In this document: positions 56,376 through 64,000 of the stretch, piece by piece
Layout: each line of letters begins with the position of its first letter
How positions within the stretch are numbered: the first letter of the stretch is position 1
Assembly: GCF_024220585.1 (NCBI RefSeq)
Contig: NZ_JAMXKF010000005.1
Coordinates: 186,289-250,288, forward strand
Origin: Dyadobacter diqingensis
GTDB lineage: Bacteria > Bacteroidota > Bacteroidia > Cytophagales > Spirosomataceae
Length of the DNA: 64,000 nucleotides
Direction: 5' to 3'
Notes under the pieces: model-generated
Seen by the model: only the letters and a program-made list of their open reading frames with translations
The model's database searches: none
What the model was told of the DNA's origin: nothing
Program-made: the position numbers and the translations under genes

Positions 56376-57695
56376 TTATCGCGCAATCACAATTTTGTGT
56401 GTACTGACAGAGCCGTCATTAAGTGTTAATTTGGCGACGTAAATACCGGCGGGAAAACTGCTGACATCCAAGCCTTCGGCCGGGATCTGCTTTCCTTTTA
56501 CCACTATCCTACCTGTGTTATTTACGACAACTACCTCATTCACCTGATCATAGTTTTTGACCAGCAACTTATCGGCCACAGGGTTAGGGTAGGTTGTCAG
56601 CTCAACGTTTGTTTCAAATTTGATGCTTCTGATCCGGCTGAATGCAAATGTTCCATCCTTGTCGATCATTTTCAGACGGTATAAGTTTTCGCCAGTCGCA
56701 GGTGCGTGATCAGTAAAGCGATAGTTTTTCAAAACCGAACTTTCTACGTTCGATGTTACGGCCCCGAGCTTGTTCCAGTTTTTACCGTTTACACTTTGCT
56801 CAATATCAAAGCGGTCGCTGTTGCTTTCCGCTGTTGTAGACCATGTTAACTGCGCCACATTGCCTTCTTTGAACACATTGAAACTCGTCAGCGTAACAGG
56901 TAGCGGCGATACGCGTGCTGCCAGTGTATAAGCTGTGTAAGTGTCTGGTACAATGGACGATGTGGTTGTGATTGAACCCGCAGAAAGGTCACTGATGCCA
57001 CCCAAAACTGATGTCGGATCGACAGTTGATGATAGAGGTACCCACTTTGCGCCATCCCATCCTGAGATGGTAAGTTTGGCAAGGGAGCCCCCGGTTAAGG
57101 TTGATATGGCGCTTGCCGCATCCCAGGTTAAGGTGAGCGGTGTGGCGTTTGCGCCATCAATATCCCAGTATTCAACCGGGCTTACCGCGTTCAGTAACAG
57201 GTCAAATGTAGCTACCGGGAAAGGTCCGCCTGTGGGCAACACGCTGTAATTTCCGCCTCCCAGATTGCTCGTAACAGCTGTGGTTGCGTCACCGGAGTAG
57301 TATGCACCTGTTGTTCCGTCCGCAGCTGCTGCAAAAGGTCCGTAGTTTCCGTTATCGCCAACAGGGAAAATAAACGGTGTCGACCCGTATTTGCGCACAT
57401 ATCCGTCAACGTGTGCGGCGTCAGAGCCACCAATGTGTGAGGAACCCGCAGCAAAATTGAGAATTCCCATCGAAGGTCCTCTGACCGTTCCTATAATGCC
57501 TGGTAGGGCACCGCTGCCGACGTTGGCAAAATCATGAGCACCAAAAAATGTCATTTCTGCTCCGCCAAAAATGTAGGTATTGCCGGTACTGCCCTGTTGT
57601 GCATGAGAAATGGTAACCGACGCCAGAAACAGGACCCCAGTCATTACTTTATTCCATCCATTTTTCAGGACCGGATTGATATAGGTATTTTTCAT
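56376..57695 (-). CDS. T9SS type A sorting domain protein
   Basis: A 439-residue exported protein with a signal peptide about 1-32. The N-terminal part (about 33-260) is Gly/Ser/Thr-rich with no recognised domain. A segment starting LPVTLTSFNVFKEG and a type IX sorting domain from TYPNPV to THKIVIAR complete it. The last roughly 180 residues parallel the protein at 6888-7886. It lies between two fibre-like surface protein genes on the same strand. Confidence 0.87.
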   Translation of the reverse strand: MKNTYINPVLKNGWNKVMTGVLFLASVTISHAQQGSTGNTYIFGGAEMTFFGAHDFANVGSGALPGIIGTVRGPSMGILNFAAGSSHIGGSDAAHVDGYVRKYGSTPFIFPVGDNGNYGPFAAAADGTTGAYYSGDATTAVTSNLGGGNYSVLPTGGPFPVATFDLLLNAVSPVEYWDIDGANATPLTLTWDAASAISTLTGGSLAKLTISGWDGAKWVPLSSTVDPTSVLGGISDLSAGSITTTSSIVPDTYTAYTLAARVSPLPVTLTSFNVFKEGNVAQLTWSTTAESNSDRFDIEQSVNGKNWNKLGAVTSNVESSVLKNYRFTDHAPATGENLYRLKMIDKDGTFAFSRIRSIKFETNVELTTYPNPVADKLLVKNYDQVNEVVVVNNTGRIVVKGKQIPAEGLDVSSFPAGIYVAKLTLNDGSVSTHKIVIAR

Positions 57696-57758
57696 TTCAT
57701 ATCTGTTTATTTATGCCAAATCCTGTTAGTGTTTTACTTTTATTGCACCGGAGAAATC

Positions 57759-58550
57759 CTATTGACTTACCGAAATAGTCAGTTTTTGATTGGCGAAATC
57801 AGGTTGTCCGCAAGAACCAAGCGCTGGGGCACCAATCCCAATTGTCGCCGGAGTCCCCGGGTTATACCAGTTTTCCTGATATACCTTTACATTGTAGCTA
57901 CGCGCCGGTAGGTTCTTCAACGTCGTTTTGTAGTTCATGTAACCGCCGCTGCAATTGATTCCCGATTCGGAAATGAAATATGAATCAACCAGTTCATAAA
58001 CACCCGGAGTCGTCTTGTCGATGTACAAAAGCAAAAAGAACTGGACATTTGCCGTGCTGCTTGCAACGGAGTAAAGCCCAGTGAAGTCAATTACGACGTC
58101 ATTTGAGGGATTCGCTGTGCTGAAATTTGCGTTACGGTTCAGGTCCGTTGCACAGGCAGGAGCAGGTGATGAACCAATGGCCGGAAACGGACAGAATGTT
58201 CCGCCAGCACCCGTTCCGATCGTCATGACAACGCCGGGTGAGCTTTGTGAAAACGAAGAAATTGCCGTGGTCCTTAGAGCCTGCCAGGTGGCTCCGCCAT
58301 TTGCATCAGAAGTCAATACTTTCAGATTTCCTTCCGTGCCATCCTTAATTGTCATTTGACCGGTCGTTTTATCGACCTTAATTTTGCGGTTGGATGTAGC
58401 TGCTTCTACTTCCAGGCTGGAATTTGCCTCAATGGTGGTTGGATTCACCCCGATTTTTACTTGTGCGTAAAGCGCTGGTTGGATAAACAGCGTGCCCGAA
58501 CAAAAAAGTACCGTACTCAGGATTTTTGAAGTCAGAGGCTTTCTTTTCAT
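57759..58550 (-). CDS. Exported surface protein of unknown function
   Basis: A 263-residue secreted protein. After the signal peptide (ending near LYAQ) comes VKIGVNPTTIEANSSLEVEA, nearly the same as the start of the S74-domain protein two genes downstream, then a Gly-rich region and a beta-rich C-terminus with two cysteine-containing loops. No sorting domain is present. It is probably the first gene of a three-gene surface unit. Confidence 0.72.
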   Translation of the reverse strand: MKRKPLTSKILSTVLFCSGTLFIQPALYAQVKIGVNPTTIEANSSLEVEAATSNRKIKVDKTTGQMTIKDGTEGNLKVLTSDANGGATWQALRTTAISSFSQSSPGVVMTIGTGAGGTFCPFPAIGSSPAPACATDLNRNANFSTANPSNDVVIDFTGLYSVASSTANVQFFLLLYIDKTTPGVYELVDSYFISESGINCSGGYMNYKTTLKNLPARSYNVKVYQENWYNPGTPATIGIGAPALGSCGQPDFANQKLTISVSQ

Positions 58551-58945
58551 TGGAAATGTAATTTAAATTGATAAAAAAATTAATTAACTGGTTCTGCTTT
58601 TACAGGTCATTGCTATGGTTTAAGAGGATATCATATTCATAAAGTCGGGGTGTACTTATCCCGGTCAAGTTCTTTTGAACTTTAATTTTTAAGTCTCTTG
58701 ACTTGCGGATTAACCCTCTGCCAGCGGAAGAATACGCATGAATTGTTGATCAGGAAATATATCCTTTTGGAATTACTTACTGTTGCCTGTTAGGTATATA
58801 CGTTTTATAGAATTTGTTCATTGTTATAGTGTATAAATGAAAACCTGAATAATGTTAAAATGTTTGTAAACGGGCAATATCCGGTATGCGATAATTCACA
58901 TTGAATTAGTTGTGTCGTTTTATGTGCTCAAATATATACGAATAA

Positions 58946-58967
58946 ATTATCGACAATTGTAGATAAT
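58946..58967. promoter_or_regulatory. Near-perfect 22-bp palindrome, possible operator
   Basis: Arms ATTATCGACAA and TTGTAGATAAT are symmetric in 10 of 11 base pairs. A second, shorter inverted repeat GTAGA-N6-TCTAC lies at 58981-58996, and both contain TTGTAGA. Their distance from any start (over 290 bp) makes the role uncertain. Confidence 0.4.
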
Positions 58968-59237
58968 GGAGCAGAGGTTTGTAGAATTATATCTACTAAA
59001 TATTTCAAAAGAAAATGTGTAACGGGCCCTTTTAAACTACTGTTTTTATAAAATATTTTTATAATGATGAAACTGAGGTTGATAAATAAATACAGCTGAT
59101 ATCTACGACTGGTTAAAACTATTTACTAGTAACCGATAATTTACTGTATTGCCAATTTTTACACATAGCCGCTACGCTTGGGAATTTCAGTGCGACGGCT
59201 CGGAAGTGAATAAATCCGTTTCGGTCAGAAAGTTAAA

Positions 59238-59274
59238 TTGACAAATCTCTTTGGCGATACTTTTGCAGAAGTAT
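59238..59274 (+). promoter_or_regulatory. Promoter of the RND efflux operon with overlapping inverted repeat
   Basis: TTG at 59238-59240, a 17-base spacer, and an exact TACTTTTG -7 box at 59258-59265. An inverted repeat ATACTT (59257-59262) with AAGTAT (59269-59274) covers the -7 box; it could bind a repressor of the pump. The start codon is 25 bp downstream of the box. Confidence 0.65.
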
Positions 59275-59290
59275 TGCTAAAAAAATCAGT

Positions 59291-60409
59291 ATGCATATCA
59301 TGAAAAATACGCTCCTCGTGGTGGTCCTTGTGACCCTTCAATGGAGCTGCGGAACAAAAGGAGAGACGACCGAGCAAAAAAAACAGGCGAAGAAACTACC
59401 TGTAATTACCCTTCAGGAGAGTTCAGTAACATTGGCTTCGAATTATCCGGCGCGTATAGAGGGTAAGGTGAATGTAGACATACGTTCGCAGGCGGAAGGG
59501 TATATCGAAAAAATATTCGTTGAAGAAGGTGAACTGGTCAGAGCAGGTCAGCCCTTGTTTAAAATTGTGGCGGCACCTTATATCCAGCAACTGAACACGG
59601 CGAAAGCAAATCTGGAAGCTTCAAAAGCTGCCTTGAAAAATGCATCCCTTGAAGTTGAAAAATTCACCGAGCTCAGCAAAAGCAAGGTGACTTCTGATTT
59701 TCAGCTGAAAACGGCCAGAGCGGCGTATGAGTCGGCAGAGGCCAATGTGGCGCTTCAATCGGCAGCAGTTGAGGCTGCAAAGATCAACCTTGATTTTACT
59801 TTGATTAAGGCGCCGGTGACCGGTTTTATAGGTCGGATTCCAAAACGTATTGGAAATCTGGCGTCAAAAACGGATACCCAGGCGCTGACAACCCTGTCGG
59901 ATATCAGCGAAGTATATGCCTATTTTTCTATGACGGAAAAAGATTTTTTGGCTTTTAACCAGCATTATCCTGGTAAGACACTTCCGCAAATCATCACCAT
60001 GCTGCCCAATGTGTCTTTACAGCTGGCGGATGGGAATCGTTATGAGCACGAGGGTAAAATTCAGATGGTAGACGGGCAATTTGACAGCAGCACCGGTGCG
60101 ATCAGTGTGAGGGTAATGTTCAAAAATCCCCGGTTTTTGCTTCGTTCGGGTAATACCGGCCGTGTTTCACTTCCTGAAACCCAGCATAAGTCACTGCTTA
60201 TTCCGGTGCAGGCAACGGTAGATATGCAGGACAAAATTTTCGCTTATCGTCTCACCGCTGACAATCATACGGAGCGTGTTGCCATAACTATCTCGGCCAG
60301 AAGTGGTGACAATTATCTGGTAACGAGCGGTCTGAAAGCCGGTGACCGGGTGGTTGCCAGAGAAGCTGCTCTGATTACTGAGGGTGAGCAAATTGAGCCT
60401 AAGAAATAA
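59291..60409 (+). CDS. RND efflux periplasmic adaptor lipoprotein
   Basis: A 372-residue membrane fusion protein. A lipobox (LQWSCG) puts the lipid on a Cys near residue 20, anchoring it to the inner membrane. It has the barrel-sandwich halves VDIRSQAEGYIEKIFVEEGE and IKAPVTGFIGRI flanking a helical hairpin (about 100-160), then beta-barrel and membrane-proximal domains. An in-frame ATG at 59300 is an alternative start. It links the pump at 60431 to the outer-membrane factor at 63592. Drugs or toxic metabolites are likely substrates. Confidence 0.92.
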   Translation: MHIMKNTLLVVVLVTLQWSCGTKGETTEQKKQAKKLPVITLQESSVTLASNYPARIEGKVNVDIRSQAEGYIEKIFVEEGELVRAGQPLFKIVAAPYIQQLNTAKANLEASKAALKNASLEVEKFTELSKSKVTSDFQLKTARAAYESAEANVALQSAAVEAAKINLDFTLIKAPVTGFIGRIPKRIGNLASKTDTQALTTLSDISEVYAYFSMTEKDFLAFNQHYPGKTLPQIITMLPNVSLQLADGNRYEHEGKIQMVDGQFDSSTGAISVRVMFKNPRFLLRSGNTGRVSLPETQHKSLLIPVQATVDMQDKIFAYRLTADNHTERVAITISARSGDNYLVTSGLKAGDRVVAREAALITEGEQIEPKK

Positions 60410-60430
60410 CGACATTCAGAATTAACTATC

Positions 60431-63400
60431 ATGCTTAAAAATATAATTAACCGGCCGGTACTGGCGACGGTTATCTCCATCGTGCTCGTGCTGCTGGGTA
60501 TCGTGAGCATCAGCAGGCTGCCGGTTACCCAGTTCCCGGATATCGCGCCGCCAACTGTTTTTGTGTCGGGATCCTATCCGGGAGGTAATAGCGAGAGTGT
60601 GACCAGATCGGTTATTACACCGCTGGAAGAGGCGATTAATGGTGTCGAGAACATGCAGTACATGAGTTCTACCGCAGGGAGCGATGGCTCGTTTTCCATC
60701 CAGGTTATTTTTCGCCAGGGGATAAATCCTGACCAGGCGGCTGTGAATGTACAAAACCGTGTGGCACAGGTCAACAGCCAAATCCCTGCGGAGGTAATCC
60801 GTGCGGGGATCACGACGAGCAAGCAGCAGAACAGTAACATCATGTTTTTTAACATTATGAGCCGGGATTCTGTTAAATACAACGAGATTTTTCTCCAAAA
60901 TTATGCGAAGATCAACCTGGTGCCCGGGCTGAAAAGAATTCCTGGTATTGGTAATGTACAGCTTTTTGGAAGCAAGGATTATTCGATGCGTATCTGGTTG
61001 GATCCTCAAAAACTTACCGTTAATGATCTGGTGCCGAAAGATGTTGAGGATGCCATTAACAACAGCAGTCTGGAGGCTTCCCCCGGTAAGCTTGGAGAAG
61101 AATCGGATGCGCCGATGCAGTATGTGGTTAAGTACAAGGGGAAATTAAGCGAACCCGGAGAATTTGAACGGATTGTGATCAAAGCGAATGGTGACGGATC
61201 CATGTTGAGGCTCAGGGATGTTTCCCGCATTGAATTCGGTGCGGCTTTTTATGATAGTGACAACAAAGAAGATGGTTATCCGGCTGTAACGCTGGCGATT
61301 CAGCAAACGAGCGGATCCAATGCAAACCAGATTGAAACGGAAGTTCGCAGCAGCCTGGCGGAGCTAAGTAAATCCTTTCCAAAAGGTGTTGAATATCACA
61401 TCATTCAGAGTGTGAAAGAGCGTTTGGATCAGTCGATTGATCAGGTTAAAAAAACGCTGATCGAGGCTTTTATCCTGGTTTTTATCGTTGTGTTTATCTT
61501 TTTGCAGGATTTTAGATCGACATTGATTCCGGCCATTGCCGTTCCAGTTGCCATTATTGGTACATTTTTCTTTTTGCAGCTCATTGGTTTTACGATCAAT
61601 GTACTCACATTGTTTGCTCTGGTACTGGCTATTGGTATCGTCGTGGATGACGCGATTGTTGTCGTCGAGGCCGTGCATGCCAAGATGAAAGGAACCAAAC
61701 TGAGTGCAAAACAGGCGACTGTATCCGCGATGCAGGAAATTACCGGTGCCATTATTTCGATCACCATGGTTATGTCGGCGGTGTTTCTGCCGATCGGTTT
61801 TATGGACGGACCGGCAGGTATTTTTTACAAACAATTTGCATTCACGCTGGCCATCGCGATCCTGATTTCCGCTTTGAACGCCCTGACTTTAAGCCCGGCC
61901 TTGTGCGCGCTTTTCCTGAAAAGTGAAGACCACGGTGAATCACATGAAAAACAGGGATTTGGACAGCGCTTTTTTAACGCCTTCAATATCGGCTTTGACA
62001 ATCTGACGGATAAGTATGTGCGCAGCGTTAGGTTTCTGATATCAAAATGGTGGATGAGTCTGGGTGGTCTGGCTTTGGTCAGCGCGTTGGCCTTTTGGCT
62101 GATGGCGCGTTCGCCGAAAGAATTTGTGCCGAGTGAAGACGACCGTTTTATTACTTATGCACTGGCTCTGCCGGCCGGAAACAACCTGAAATTCACGACT
62201 GCCGTTATTTCGAAAATTGATAAGGCGTTGGGTAAAATGCCCGAAGTAGAAATGGTTTCCAGTATTTCAGGTTACAATTTGCTCAGCAACAGTGCGGGGC
62301 CGTCATATGGACTTGGGTTTATTCGTCTCAAACCAACAAAGGAACGTGGAGAAATTCAGGATATGGACGAGGTTATTGCGGCAATGAATGAGCGGCTGAC
62401 CGATGTGAAAGAAGGAGAGTTGAGTCTTTTCCGTTCGCCTCCCGTGGAAGGTTTCGGGAGTGTAAGCGGCGCAGAGCTCGTGTTGCAGGACCGCGCCGGC
62501 GGAAAACTCGACAAGTTCAGTCAGACAGCAAATCAGCTGATCGCGGAGCTTAATCAGCAGCCATCGGTTTCGGCAGCGTTTACCACGTTCAGAAGTGATT
62601 TCCCCCAATTTGAAGTGGTTGTTGACGAAGATAAAGCCTACCAGCTCGGCACGACGCCCAAAGATATCATGAACACCCTTCAGCTGTTTTACGGCGGTGC
62701 GCAGGCAAGTGATTTTGTCCGTTTTGGTAAGTTTTATCGGGTGAACATCAAGGCCGAAGGTCAGTATCGTATGGATGAACAGTCGCTTAGCCAGGTTTTT
62801 GTGAAAAGTAGTACGGGCGCCATGATCCCGATCGGGACACTGGTTAAACTGACCAAGGTGTATGGTCCCGAGGTTGTAAACCGCTACAATCTTTTCAATA
62901 GTATAACCATCAACATCTTGCCGGGTGCCGGTTTCAGTACCAGCCAGGCCATGGAAACGGCTGAAAAACTGATCAGCGAAAAATTGCCGGAGGGGTACGG
63001 ATATGAGTGGAGTGGATTGAGCCGTGAGGAAAAAAAATCAGGCAGTCAGATGGTGTTTATTTTCGGACTTTGCATCCTGTTTACCTATTTTCTTCTGGCC
63101 GCGCAATACGAGAGTTATATTCTGCCATTGGCGGTTATTTTCTCGATACCGACCGGAATTTTAGGTGTGTATCTGGCGATCGGCTTTGTGGGTATCACCA
63201 ATAATATTTACGTACAGGTCGGGCTAATTATGCTCGTCGGCTTGCTCGCGAAAAATGCCATCCTGATCGTGGAGTTTGCTCTGAAAGCACGGCAATCCGG
63301 TATGGAGCTGCTTGCCGCATCACTGGAAGGGGCCAGACAAAGACTTCGCCCGATTTTGATGACCTCGCTTGCCTTTGTAGCCGGTCTGGTGCCTTTAATG

Positions 63401-63586
63401 TTTGCAACCGGTCCATCCGCAGTCGGAAACCGTTCGATCAGCACCAGCGCGGCCGGGGGGATGGTTTCGGGTGTGTTACTTGGTGTGTTGATCATCCCGG
63501 TGCTCTTTGTCGTTTTTCAAAGACTTCAGGAGAAAGTGAGCGGTGTCAAATACCCGGAGGTTCAGGATGGTTCTTCACAAAATTGA
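60431..63586 (+). CDS. RND efflux permease (HAE1 family)
   Basis: A 1051-residue AcrB-like inner-membrane pump with twelve expected transmembrane helices and two large periplasmic loops. The N-terminus (RPVLATVISIVLVLLGIVS), the proton-relay helix ALVLAIGIVVDDAIVVVEAV with its Asp pair, and the C-terminal GLLAKNAILIVEFA are all typical. Length and blocks match HAE1 (hydrophobe/amphiphile) pumps rather than heavy-metal CzcA pumps. It starts 22 bp after the adaptor gene and ends 6 bp before the outer-membrane gene. Confidence 0.95.
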   Translation: MLKNIINRPVLATVISIVLVLLGIVSISRLPVTQFPDIAPPTVFVSGSYPGGNSESVTRSVITPLEEAINGVENMQYMSSTAGSDGSFSIQVIFRQGINPDQAAVNVQNRVAQVNSQIPAEVIRAGITTSKQQNSNIMFFNIMSRDSVKYNEIFLQNYAKINLVPGLKRIPGIGNVQLFGSKDYSMRIWLDPQKLTVNDLVPKDVEDAINNSSLEASPGKLGEESDAPMQYVVKYKGKLSEPGEFERIVIKANGDGSMLRLRDVSRIEFGAAFYDSDNKEDGYPAVTLAIQQTSGSNANQIETEVRSSLAELSKSFPKGVEYHIIQSVKERLDQSIDQVKKTLIEAFILVFIVVFIFLQDFRSTLIPAIAVPVAIIGTFFFLQLIGFTINVLTLFALVLAIGIVVDDAIVVVEAVHAKMKGTKLSAKQATVSAMQEITGAIISITMVMSAVFLPIGFMDGPAGIFYKQFAFTLAIAILISALNALTLSPALCALFLKSEDHGESHEKQGFGQRFFNAFNIGFDNLTDKYVRSVRFLISKWWMSLGGLALVSALAFWLMARSPKEFVPSEDDRFITYALALPAGNNLKFTTAVISKIDKALGKMPEVEMVSSISGYNLLSNSAGPSYGLGFIRLKPTKERGEIQDMDEVIAAMNERLTDVKEGELSLFRSPPVEGFGSVSGAELVLQDRAGGKLDKFSQTANQLIAELNQQPSVSAAFTTFRSDFPQFEVVVDEDKAYQLGTTPKDIMNTLQLFYGGAQASDFVRFGKFYRVNIKAEGQYRMDEQSLSQVFVKSSTGAMIPIGTLVKLTKVYGPEVVNRYNLFNSITINILPGAGFSTSQAMETAEKLISEKLPEGYGYEWSGLSREEKKSGSQMVFIFGLCILFTYFLLAAQYESYILPLAVIFSIPTGILGVYLAIGFVGITNNIYVQVGLIMLVGLLAKNAILIVEFALKARQSGMELLAASLEGARQRLRPILMTSLAFVAGLVPLMFATGPSAVGNRSISTSAAGGMVSGVLLGVLIIPVLFVVFQRLQEKVSGVKYPEVQDGSSQN

Positions 63587-63591
63587 TTAAG

Positions 63592-64000
63592 ATGATGAAA
63601 ATAAAATATTGGGTTTTGCCTGTGGTTCTGGCGGTAACTTCCTGCCGCGTGGGCAGAGATTATGCCAGACCGGAATTGAATATTCCAGGGCAGTTTCGTG
63701 CCGGGGTAAAGATTGATACCACAATGAGTGTTTTGCCCGATGTGAAGGATTTTTTCAAAAATCCCACATTACAGGCACTGATCGATACGGCCATCGTGCA
63801 GAATAACGAATTGAAGATTGCGATCAAAAACATTGAATCGGCGCAAACAGTCCTGAAAAAGGTGCGGTTGAATTATCTTCCGGACCTGAATGCGCAGATT
63901 ACCGGAAACCATAATATTTCTTCCGCCAACAGTTTGGCCGGTATTGGGAACGAGCAGTTTATTGGTTCCCGGAGCGTGGAAGATTTCAGCGCGTCGCTGG
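63592..64000 (+). CDS. Outer-membrane efflux factor (NodT/OprM type), cut by window end
   Basis: The first 136 codons of an outer-membrane factor; the rest lies beyond the window. A second ATG at 63595 is an alternative start. It has a lipobox (LAVTSC) with Cys near residue 18, then GRDYARPELNIP, which matches the start of NodT-family lipoproteins, and a first helix (LQALIDTAIVQNNELKIAIK) typical of TolC-like proteins. It completes the tripartite RND pump. Confidence 0.88.
   Translation, partial: MMKIKYWVLPVVLAVTSCRVGRDYARPELNIPGQFRAGVKIDTTMSVLPDVKDFFKNPTLQALIDTAIVQNNELKIAIKNIESAQTVLKKVRLNYLPDLNAQITGNHNISSANSLAGIGNEQFIGSRSVEDFSASL

Larger units (their letters stand above)
58551..59290. other. 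740-bp intergenic region with palindromes and the RND promoter
   Basis: An AT-rich divergent control region with no gene. It holds the RND operon promoter at 59238-59265 and two palindromes near 58946-58996, described separately. No RNA gene was recognised. Confidence 0.55.

Overview
The window looks like chromosomal DNA from a Bacteroidota bacterium of the Cytophagales type, probably a Dyadobacter or a near relative. That placement is an inference. It rests on type IX secretion (T9SS) C-terminal sorting domains, OMP_b-brl_3-type TonB receptors with a carboxypeptidase-like regulatory domain, DUF4374 and DUF2911 proteins, LytS/LytTR two-component genes, and promoters with the Bacteroidota -7 element TAnnTTTG. 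No rRNA, tRNA, CRISPR array, phage or insertion sequence was seen.

Layout. 1-5.0 kb: a probable metal or siderophore uptake locus (DUF4198 protein, DUF4374 lipoprotein, TonB-dependent receptor, short Fur-like regulator). 5.0-7.9 kb: an alpha/beta hydrolase and two surface proteins. 8.6-12.8 kb: two convergent TPR sensor histidine kinases, one carrying a frameshift. 13.4-20.9 kb: a compact set of redox enzymes without signal peptides (FAD-SLDH-like small subunit, GMC oxidoreductase, VioB-type ferritin-like protein, unknown probable beta-barrel, DAO-family oxidase, flavin amine oxidase), split into two units by a terminator. This is the best candidate for an undescribed pathway. 21-24 kb: a META/NlpE/META protein, then a TetR regulator and an SDR enzyme that share a clear operator. 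24.1-29.3 kb: a penicillin-acylase-family hydrolase and an M14 metallopeptidase. 29.5-35.3 kb: thiol-redox genes (a DsbD lacking its N-terminal domain, a TlpA-like protein, a free-standing DsbD alpha domain) together with Ohr, a UPF0173 hydrolase and a DUF2911 protein. 35.6-39.7 kb: a tight operon of a di-haem cytochrome P460-type protein, a DUF1223 protein, a P460-like lipoprotein without haem motif, and a LytS/LytTR pair. 39.9-40.3 kb: a CBS-domain protein. 40.4-55.0 kb: a complete 14-subunit complex I operon, nuoA to nuoN, with nuoC and nuoD fused. 55.0-58.6 kb: three surface or cell-envelope proteins. 59.3-64.0 kb: an RND efflux operon whose outer-membrane factor runs off the window.

How the genes work together. 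The complex I operon encodes the whole enzyme, including the NADH-oxidising NuoEFG module. The P460 operon couples periplasmic haem proteins to their own sensor and regulator. The TetR operators overlap or adjoin the -7 element at the same register in front of tetR and the SDR gene, which predicts a small autoregulated circuit. The RND genes form a standard tripartite pump. All functional statements are from reading the translated sequences; no database search was run.
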